Source: Pigoraptor chileana
Lineage: Eukaryota; Opisthokonta; Filasterea
Assembly: GCA_943704495.1 (NCBI GenBank)
Contig: CALSCR010001256.1
Span: forward strand, 1-42,271
Length of the DNA stretch: 42,271 nt
Direction: 5' to 3'
The notes under the pieces are model-generated. The model worked only from the letters and a program-made list of their open reading frames with translations, had not been told where the DNA came from and made no database searches. Below, piece by piece: positions 34,401-42,271 of the stretch. Every line of letters begins with the position of its first letter. Position 1 is the first letter of the stretch. The position numbers and the translations under genes are program-made.

Positions 34401-35427
34401 ACGAGTGGGGTTGGCGAGGAGGCATCGTCTGCCACTGGCATGGGCGAGGTCGTGCAGCACCGCGTGTTGCTGTTTTGCCAGCTCAAGGGCATGCTGGATA
34501 TCATCGAGAAGGATCTTTTGCGGAAGATGAAGGGTGTCAGCTACCTGCGCCTAGACGGCGACACGCCAATGGACAAGCGACACTCTGTTGTCGTGAAGTT
34601 CAACGAAGACCCCACCATCGACGTGCTGCTCCTGACGACGCAGGTCGGCGGCTTTGGCCTCAATCTGACCGGCGCTGACACGGTGATCTTTTTTGAGCAC
34701 GACTGGAATCCCATGCGCGATCTGCAGGCCATGGATCGCGCCCACCGCATTGGGCAGAAGCGGGTCGTCAATGTGTACCGGCTCATCACAAAGGGCACGC
34801 TCGAGGAAAAGATTATGGGGTGGGCGATTGTGCATCAATGTGTTTTGTTTGTTGGTTGTGCGGTTGGGTTTTTGCACGTGTCGGTGGCATTTTTTCGTGT
34901 GTGTCTGTATGTGTGTGGTGTGTGTTTGGTTGGCATTATGTGCAGTGAAAATGTATCACTTGATCAGTCGCTTCTTCGCGTATCACTACAACGATTTTCC
35001 CTTGTTTTATTCTTTTATTGTCGCATTGGTTTTTGTTTGTTTCGTCCTTGCCTCCTCGGTCTCACTCGCCTGCCTTCCCCCCCCCCCCCCAAACAACAAC
35101 AACAACAACCCCACAACATGGACACGCACGCGCAGACTACAACGCTTCAAGTTGAGCGTCGCCAACTCTGTCGTTACGCAGGATAACTCGAGCCTGCGCT
35201 CGATGGACACGAGCCAGCTGCTTGACTTGTTTGATGTTGCGGGCGACGGGCAGGCTGGCAGCGCGGCCAAGGCCGACGGGGCGCAGTGGAACAGTCCGAC
35301 CGCCGGGAAGAAAAAGGTCGGCGCCGACGGAGTCATATCCGACCTCCAGTCGATACTCGATTCGTCGCAGGATTCGTATGACCAAGAGTACAATATGGAC
35401 AGCTTTCTCAAGGCATTCGCGTCGTAA
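28403..35427 (+). CDS. BTAF1: BTAF1/Mot1, TBP-removing Swi2/Snf2 ATPase
   Basis: Mot1 uses ATP to strip TBP from DNA and so redistributes it between promoters. Exons are 28403-28413, 28544-28667, 28806-28917, 29041-29227, 29487-30003, 30264-34819 and 35136-35427, all in phase, 1932 aa (human 1849, yeast 1867). The first coding exon is only 11 nt (MTT plus two bases) and joins to RLDRLFLLLDTG, the conserved Mot1 opening. HEAT repeats fill about residues 5-1250, with the family-typical WEVRHGAGLGLREI and VRETCAQTLG. The ATPase starts near 1295 (LRRYQQEGVNWL): Walker A MGLGKT (about 1323-1328), DEGH box (about 1430, DEGHVIKN), SGTPIQN, then lobe 2 with GLNLTGADTV and MDRAHRIGQ. The C-terminus matches Mot1 (NSSLRSMDTSQLLDLF). 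Intron 5 appears to use a GC donor (GAG|gcaagt). A poly-C/AAC tract sits in intron 6. Confidence 0.96.
29228..29246 (+). repeat. GT microsatellite fused to a 5' splice site
   Basis: The donor of BTAF1 intron 4 (AG|gtgtgtg) is itself the first unit of a (GT)n run, so the precise splice point is set only by phase. Confidence 0.8.
35077..35109 (+). repeat. Poly-C and AAC repeat in BTAF1 intron 6
   Basis: C14 at 35077-35090 followed by an (AAC)n run, about 45 bp upstream of the last BTAF1 exon. Homopolymer length may be assembly-sensitive. Confidence 0.85.
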
Positions 35428-35838
35428 CTACCGTATTATATATGCACATAGCCATTCGTTGGTGGGACGCCAGGAATGAATATCCTGTGCGTCTGTGAGC
35501 CTGTCACTGGGCACTCTGCTCGTAAACCTTATTTACTTCTGTCCTTTTCCATCATGGGAATGAAAAATGAGAAACAAACTTTGATCTCTCAACCGAAGAA
35601 TTTCAGACTGCGTCACGTGAGTGTACAAATTAACCGAGTGTTCGGCAGTTAATCAACACCATCAGCGGATTGCACGTGTTGGCCAGCCGGGCCGTCAAGC
35701 TGCTAATGGCCGGGGATGTCATTTATTGGCATCTGATATTCATGAAAAGCTATTGCAACTTCATAAAGCTGTCCACGGCGCACCCTTCACACCACCAAAC
35801 ATCTCGCTTTGAGTTTGTTTGCGTTTGTGGGCGCGGAA
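35428..35838. promoter_or_regulatory. BTAF1 3' flank and WDR75 promoter region
   Basis: A 411-bp gap between two genes in the same direction. It contains GTCACGTGAG (CACGTG at 35614-35619) about 220 bp upstream of the WDR75 start, and a second CACGTG near 35675. Otherwise nothing recognised. Confidence 0.35.
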
Positions 35839-38800
35839 ATGCCGGAGACAAAGGAGGTAAAGAAGGCAAAGGGCGACCGCACGAAGCCAAAGAAGGCGCG
35901 CAACCTGATCCCCAAGCAGGATGTGCAGGCCGACGTTGTGTCGATGGGCGGCGGGACGCTCACATCCAAGCCCCCCCTATACAGCCACGACGGAAAGTAT
36001 TTCTTCTGTGCGTGCTCTCGATATGTCAAAGTGTTTAGCGTTGCGTCTGGAGAGTGCGTGCGCACGCTCGTTGGCCACACGGACGACGTGACGTTCCTGG
36101 CGCACAACCCAAGCAATGCCCTGCAGCTCATATCGTGCTCCCTGGACGGCACAATCCGCGTGTGGGATTACAACGACTCGGTGCAACTGCGTCACCACGA
36201 CTTGCAGATCCCACTCCACTATGTCGCACTGCATCCCGCACTCCCTCCCAACACGGCACTCGTCGTGTCGACTGTCACCAATCTGAAGAAAGGTGTGCTC
36301 AAGAACGCGAGTCGCGTGTACATTTACCGCCTCAAACCGGGAAAGGGCACTAAGAAGACTACACTGTTCAAGGGTGGCGAATGTGTTGCCGCCGCAATCA
36401 GCCCCGACGGCCTCCGATTCGCAATGGTCGCCAAGAAGAAGCTCTATTTGTGCGACATCAAGGCAGCGACAGTGGAAAAGTGCGTCTTACTTCGCTTACT
36501 GTTGGAGTCGTCTCAATTTTCTGATTCTTGTTGGTTTGCTCTTGCGCTTGCTGTTTCATATTGTGAGTATGACACCTTCGCTCACATCGCTGCCCTGCCC
36601 GTTTCCTGCCTGCACACACCCCTGCACACACGCACAGGTTTGGGCACACACACAAGCTACTTGCACTTGCGTTCCATCCGAAGGAGCCTTGCATTGCAAC
36701 GGGTGATGCGACCGGCAAAGTTACGCTATGGTTAGTAACGGCAGACACGTGCGATCTCGACTTGGTGTCGTCAATCTCTAAAGTGCATGTACGACCGTGT
36801 TGTTGTGGCCTGCCGCAACACAGAAAGCGCGCCTCCAAAGTAACTGAATCGCCAATCTGATACATACACACACACGCACACACTTGCTCGCTGGTGCTCT
36901 TACACAGGTACTGCATTGGTGGCGAGCGCCCCGCCGTGACAACAACCATGCACTGGCATTCGCACGCCGTCGCAAGCATCGCGTACTCCGGGGATGGTGC
37001 GTTCGCTGTGTTCACTGCCAAGGTTTTCGCTCTGTTGTGTGCATTGCCTCGTGCGATAATCAATTTCTCTCATACTGCATGGCATGCGTCATCGCTGATC
37101 TTCCATGCTGCGTGGCGGGCGTCCTTGTTTTCGCTTATGTCTCTCTCTGTCCCTGCTACGTTCCGCATCTCCCGCAGGCGCCTATCTGTTGTCCGGTGGT
37201 CACGAGTCGGTGCTTGTCATCTGGCAGCTTGCGACTGACAACAAACAGTTTCTTCCCCGTCTCGGCGGTCCTATCCGACACATTTGCATCAGCGCTGATG
37301 AGGAGCATTTTCTGCTTGCACACGGCGACAATGCAATCCGCATTGTGTCGTCGGCGTCCCTCGAAATTGAGCACGTGATCAAGGGGTTCAGGAGGGGTGA
37401 GTGTTGCGTACAGAGTCACCAACTCCCTCCATTGGTTGTTAACTCAGTCGTGTAATATTTTCTCTTGTCTTCTACGTCGCCACTTTCGCGCTCCGCGTGC
37501 CGTTTGTATTGATGGACCTCTGGTTTTTAATTCCGTTTGTCCGCATTTTCAATTCCAGCCGAGGGCGTCAGCGACCGCCTTCCTCCCACGGGGCTCGTCG
37601 TGCAGCCGAACACCGGACTCATTGTGACAAACGGACTCCCCGGAACGCTCCAATTTTACGATCCCAGGGCAGATAGGCACGTGACTGAGGCGGAAATCAT
37701 TCCCCGCAACTACGTCTCCCGCCGCAACAACGCGCCGATCAACTATGCGCACGTCGAAAGGGCGGCTTTTTCAGCAGGTGGGCGAAGTGTGCGCTTGTGC
37801 GCTTGTACGCTTGTGGGCCACAATTGCATACTAGAGATGATCGACAACGATAACCGCGTTTCCGTGCTAATGCTCGCCTAATCTTGATTTGTGATTTTCG
37901 TGCGCTCCTGTGTGTGTGTGTGTATTTGTGCAAATACTCGCACAAATTCAACAGATGGTGCATGGATGGCTACTATTGAACGTCGGGAGGCTGGTATTTT
38001 GTCTGAGGAGTCGCGAATGAAGTTTTGGCGCGTGTCGCCCGACAGCAGCACGCGGGCGCCATACACGCTCACCACGTGCTGCGATGCTCCGCACTCGAAG
38101 CGTGTGGAGGCGCTTGTGTTCCACCCGAGGGTGCACATGGCTGTCACGTGTGGGCTCGACCGCAGATTCAAGATTTGGGAGAAGACATCCGACTGTGAGT
38201 GGCGTGCCGTGCCGTATTCACATAGCACCATTTCGTCCGCTGTGGTTTGTGTGTTGTGTGTGTGTTGTGCTGTGTTGTGTTTGTGATGTGTTGTGTTGTG
38301 TTTGTGTTGTGTTGTGTTGTGTTTGTGTTGTGTTGTGTTTGTCGCGTGCATACATGTATTATGCATTTTGGGTAGTGTCGTGCTCTTTCCTGACGCCCAC
38401 CCACTGTCCTTGCGCAGCGTCGTCGTCGTGGTTCTGCCGATCCGTTGGCTTTTACCAGGGACTTCCCGCGCACGCCGCCGCATTCTCTGAGGACGGTTCC
38501 CTTGTTGCCGTCGCCTTTGGATCGGTGCGTAATTGCGCGATGTTTGCGGCTGCATGATTGTGTCTCGTTTTTTCGTCTGTCTTCCAGAAGCACTTGTCAT
38601 GTGCGTGAATAACCCCCGTTCTGTGCACACCGTTTTTGCAAAACTTCGCGTCCCTTCACCCTTCGTCCATTAATCACTCGTCGGCTTCGTCGCTTGACAA
38701 CATTGCTTCGTGCAGACCGTCACGTTGTGGGACCCGGTATCCAATTCGCTCCAGGGCGTGCTCTCGTACCCTCCCTCCAACGAGAAGGTGTCCTTTGTGG

Positions 38801-40333
38801 CCTTTATTGCAGCGTCGCCATTCCTGGTGGCGTCGACCGAAACGACTGTTTACGTGTGGAACATTCTCACCTGCAGCGGTGAGTGATTTGCGTATTCCAT
38901 CCGCTATTGTCACATATTGTTTTGCGCATGCATTGCTGTCATGTCTCGCATTTGCTGAACAACATCGTATTTGTCTGTGTTTTGTGGTGCAGTGTGGTGG
39001 AGCTACCGAATGAACGCCACGTCCATCGCCGTCGACCCCTCCTCTCCCCGCTTTGCCGCCTTTGTCAAGGACGACCAGAGTGAGTGCACGTGACCGCAAT
39101 CGACCTGGTTGTATAATTGTCACGTGATGTCCCCTAACTGCGGCCACATGTCATATTTTGATTGACTCGAAATGCCGCATACCTTGCGCACCTGCAGCCG
39201 GTGACTACCGGGCCGTCCTTTTTGAAGCGGCCACGCCCACCCCCATTTCCATTCTCCCTCTGGCTGGACACTGGGTATGGTCGGCAGTGTTTGTTCCACC
39301 GCGTCGCGCCGACGGCAACGGAGAGCATGCAGACTCGCTCGTGTGCTTCTTCAACGACCGTTTTGAGGTCGGCACATTCGATGCTGCTGCGCTCGCACTG
39401 CGGGCGGACGCGGCGGCATTTCCGGCGGACAGGGCGCCCTTGCAGGCGGTACGAATAGCGCGGCGCTGCTGTTGCAATGTTTATTTTATTTGTATTTCAA
39501 ACAGAAGTTGCCCTGTGCGTTGTGCGCTGCTGTAGCTGACAAAGAGGTGCTGCTATTGACTTTTGGTTTGTGGATGCACAGATGGCGCGCTTGTCGACCG
39601 TCGATGCGGACGAGGAGGAATCGCGCGCCGTCTTTGCGCAGGTGTTTGGCGGGGCGTCGTCCCAAACTGCCAAGGGACAGCGTGCCAGTGCACAAGCCGT
39701 GGAAAAGAGCGATGTCGCCGTGTCGGCAGTGGGATTCGAGCCCGCACCTGTTGGGGACCAGCGCCTCTCCAGGACCATCTTCAATGCGCCGAGTCACGTG
39801 ATTCCACCTGCGTCGCAGCTTTTCACCTCGTTCATGGATCTCCTGCTCGTCAAGGCCGCACCGTGAGTCATGCATCCATGCGCCTTTCCATCTGTGCTCA
39901 ACTTTGTCTCTGTGCTTTGTCTTCTACCATGGCGATTCATTCAATTCGATCATCGATGTGGTCATTGTGTGTATTGCTGTGTAGTGTATTTTTGGCGAAT
40001 GGTTTTGTTCTGTGCGTTTAGTTTTTCTAATCTGTGTTTTTTTATCGATGCACATTTTAGTGTCAGCGAAAACGGAACGGCGAAGACACCCGTCCACGCA
40101 GCAGGTATGCATACCACGTGACTCAAGTAGCTTGCATGTGCGCACTGTTGTGGCCATTGCTGTTGTATTCTTCCTTAGCCGTGCGTGGGCGTGTATGTGG
40201 GTGTGGGTCTGTGCATACTGCCTGAGTCTCTGTTTTCTCATGGCTGTAATATCGCCATTGGAATTTGTGTGTGCCTTTCCGTTGATGTGTCGATGCTTAG
40301 AATCTTATCGCTTTTTCAAACACTCAACGGCAA

Positions 40334-40415
<82 letters not shown>

Positions 40416-41288
40416 ACACACACAGACGACAATCGGATGGAAGTGGATACTCCTTCCACTGCGTCCGCCGCCGCACTCAATGTGCCAACCCACGGTGGTC
40501 ACAAAACACACCCCCACGATGACGTCGACTCGAACATCAACCTCGCGGTCTACGACGATTTTGTCGACTTTTTCAAGGCAGAGCTAAATATTTCGCGTGG
40601 ATCCGCCGCCGCCGCCGCCGCACCCGCAAAGGGATCTCTGCCTCGACAGAAGCAGGCCAAGCAGGCGCCGTCGAACGGCTCGCAGTCGCATTCGCAGGAG
40701 AGCACGCCTGCAAGCGACAACAAAGACGCACAGGCACAGGAAAAGGACGTTCGGGGCGCTCAGGGCGTTCGCTTTGCCAATGCAACGCCCGCGCAGACAC
40801 CGACGCAGAAGAACGGTCCCGCACGCAAGACGCCGGCACGGAAGCGCAAGGCCGAGGAGGACGAATCGGATGCGTCTGAAACGTCGCATGTAGATGAGGA
40901 CGGAAGCGCGCTGCCTCTGCCAAAGAAGAAGGCGCATCAGAGGACGCCGAGTAACAAGCAGGGGCGCGCTGCAGAGATCGATGACTCCGACGCCGACGCA
41001 GAGGCGCCCAAGCACGGCAAGTCGGCATCTTCCACGCCCACGGCAGCGACGACGAACGGCCACTCTGTACAAAAGTCGCTGCGCAAGCGCGTCCTTGCCG
41101 ACAGCGACGCCGACACTGATGTGCACGTAACGCCCATGCGCACGCCGAATGCTCGCAAGGGCGGGGCGACAGACACTCCGTTGACCCAGAGTGCAAAGAC
41201 AAAGAGCAAATCGCCAGCCACGGATCCGTCGCCAGAGCTCATCAAGGCACTCCGAAACCGCATCGTCAAGACGCCCAAGAAGAAGTGA
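35839..41288 (+). CDS. WDR75: WDR75/Utp17-type U3 snoRNP (t-UTP) WD40 protein
   Basis: Component of the t-UTP part of the small-subunit processome, linking rDNA transcription to early 18S pre-rRNA processing in the nucleolus. Exons are 35839-36479, 36638-36730, 36908-36996, 37178-37396, 37559-37777, 37955-38194, 38418-38524, 38716-38878, 38993-39079, 39198-39448, 39582-39862, 40061-40104 and 40426-41288, with phase kept at all 12 joins, 1098 aa (human 830). Tandem beta-propellers occupy about residues 45-740: SCSLDGTIRVWDY, GDATGKVTLW, LLSGGHESVLVIW, FSEDGSLVAVAFG and TVTLWDP. The family-specific HVIPPASQLFTSFMD lies at the end of exon 11, as in animal WDR75. Last-exon residues 812-1098 are a low-complexity Ala/Thr/Pro/Asp/Lys tail with basic KRK and KKK clusters, probably disordered and possibly a nucleolar targeting region. 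The start at 35839 gives a Lys-rich opening before the first blade. Confidence 0.92.
38240..38345 (+). repeat. TGTGTTG minisatellite in WDR75 intron 7
   Basis: About 100 bp of imperfect tandem units of gtgttgtgtt/tgtgtttgtgttgtg type, filling much of the intron between 38194 and 38418. Confidence 0.8.
40335..40425 (+). repeat. Long CA microsatellite ending exactly at the 3' splice site of WDR75 intron 12
   Basis: About 45 CA units with one TA interruption. The last unit is part of the cacag acceptor of the final exon at 40426. No polypyrimidine tract separates the repeat from the AG. Confidence 0.9.
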
Positions 41289-41835
41289 TGCGGAGATGGG
41301 CCCTGCATTGTCCCTGTCCGTCCGCCGTCCTCACGCGCGCTCTCCTTCCCCGCGTCTCTCGCACGGAAATGCTCTCTCGCATGCATCGCATTGATGCAGC
41401 GAAGTGTGCGTGCGTGTGTGTGTCTGTGTGCGGCTGTGGTGTGGGACGCTCGTTTTCATATGTGATTGGTGTGTCTCTTTCCTTTCTCATTTGCTTCAGC
41501 GCAATTCGATTGACTATATTTTTCCGTGCGGAGGCAGAAACGCCACCGATACTGCCGCATGTATGCACGTGCGTGTGAGTGCCTTGCATCCCGCAACAAC
41601 GACCGGTCAGTATGCACCGCATCAGTAAAAAAAATTCACAATCAGAACAAATCTTGTCTCCCTTCTTGTTGGTATAGTTTTTGGGACGTCTTTCGCACAA
41701 AAGTAAGACACGCAAAACTTATGTTGTCGTTGCTGCAATGAGACGCACGCAACAAGAGCACCTGGTGGGCAAGCAGCAAACGATCGGACTCGAAGCACTC
41801 CATTTTATCACTCATTTGAGCAGAGGAATACAGCC
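41289..41835. other. Convergent intergenic region, WDR75 and rhodanese 3' ends
   Basis: 547 bp between two convergent stop codons. It contains a plus-strand GT-rich patch (about 41405-41432), otherwise nothing recognisable. Confidence 0.5.
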
Positions 41836-42195
41836 TCACTTTTCGACAGGGTATCCGCGCTTGGCCCATTCGGCGTACCCTCCGTCAACCGACACGGCAT
41901 GCTTGTATCCCATCTTGGCAAGATTGTCGACAACAAGCGCAGACCGCAGCCCGCCTTGGCAGTAGACGTAGAGCGGCGTGTCGAAATCACTCGTGACCTT
42001 GTGCACGTCTCTCTCTGCGATACCACGAGGAAGATGCACTGCACCGGGGATGCGTCCCTCGGCCCATTCGTTGGTCTCGCGCACATCGATAAGCACTCGC
42101 TTTTCGGTCGGGTCTATCGAATGGAGACTGTTGATGGTCGTCCGCTTCACACGCAACAAAGCCTCGTTGCACAGGGCCGCAAAGGGAGATGGTTG
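41836..42195 (-). CDS. Single-domain rhodanese-type sulfurtransferase, 5' part beyond window
   Basis: The last coding exon (42195-41836), 119 residues and stop, encodes almost a whole rhodanese fold: VLIDVRETNEWAEGRIPGAVHL (first strands and CH2A motif; shown only in part as DVRETNEWAEG), VYCQGGLRSALV (active-site loop) and GGYAEWAKRGYPV (C-terminal motif). The Cys of CQGGLR is the expected persulfide-carrying residue and the six-residue loop fits sulfur transfer rather than phosphatase activity. The upstream acceptor (cactag|CAACC) abuts a CA run on the sense strand; earlier exons, perhaps with a targeting peptide, lie outside. Single-domain rhodaneses act in thiosulfate/sulfide metabolism or as protein modules; the substrate cannot be read from the sequence. 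Confidence 0.85.
   Translation of the reverse strand, partial: QPSPFAALCNEALLRVKRTTINSLHSIDPTEKRVLIDVRETNEWAEGRIPGAVHLPRGIAERDVHKVTSDFDTPLYVYCQGGLRSALVVDNLAKMGYKHAVSVDGGYAEWAKRGYPVEK

Positions 42196-42198
<3 letters not shown>

Positions 42199-42271
<73 letters not shown>
42199..42271. repeat. GT microsatellite running off the right edge
   Basis: At least 36 uninterrupted GT units. On the sense strand of the rhodanese gene it is a CA run directly before the 3' splice site. It may mark a contig end. Confidence 0.95.

Noticed and set aside
40335-42271. CRISPR-like or telomeric repeats
   Set aside because: They are simple CA/GT dinucleotide microsatellites with no spacers and no telomere unit.

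Overview
The window is nuclear DNA of a unicellular eukaryote. It has dense, short spliceosomal introns (typically 60-300 bp, GT-AG with one likely GC-AG) and large conserved eukaryotic proteins. An intersectin with two EH domains, five SH3 domains and a DH-PH-C2 tail, together with a conventional myosin II heavy chain, points to a holozoan-grade or neighbouring Amorphea protist (for example a choanoflagellate, filasterean, ichthyosporean or apusomonad). The exact lineage cannot be fixed from the sequence alone. All exon joins below were derived by eye from splice sites plus reading-phase continuity.

Layout, left to right. 1-3254 (-): a secreted fibro-slime/PA14-type protein followed by an array of HYR-like repeats, running off the left edge. 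4085-6117 (+): mitochondrial ATP synthase OSCP subunit, seven exons. 7069-16933 (-): intersectin, 20 coding exons. 18100-19982 (-): a syntaxin-8/SYP5-like Qc-SNARE, eight exons. 20587-27144 (-): myosin II heavy chain, six exons, 1927 aa. 28403-35427 (+): BTAF1/Mot1 Swi2/Snf2 ATPase, seven exons, 1932 aa. 35839-41288 (+): WDR75/Utp17 ribosome-biogenesis WD40 protein, thirteen exons, 1098 aa. 41836-42195 (-): the last exon of a rhodanese-domain protein, running into a GT microsatellite at the right edge.

The genes do not form one pathway. Intersectin (endocytic scaffold plus Rho-GEF), the endosomal Qc-SNARE and myosin II sit consecutively on the minus strand and all concern membrane traffic or cortical actin. 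OSCP, BTAF1 and WDR75 are housekeeping genes. I see no mobile element, CRISPR array, rRNA or tRNA.

The most interesting structure is in the intersectin gene. The exon for the fifth SH3 domain can either be spliced in phase to the DH-PH-C2 exons or read through to a stop codon, with an AATAAA hexamer and a large inverted repeat in the intervening 0.8 kb. This resembles the long and short intersectin isoforms of vertebrates. Other points are a Glu/Lys-rich helix inserted between SH3-A and SH3-B, a Qc-SNARE without the central glutamine, a bacterial-looking cell-surface protein, strand-polarised GU-rich introns, and CA microsatellites that abut 3' splice sites. I found no undescribed multi-gene system.
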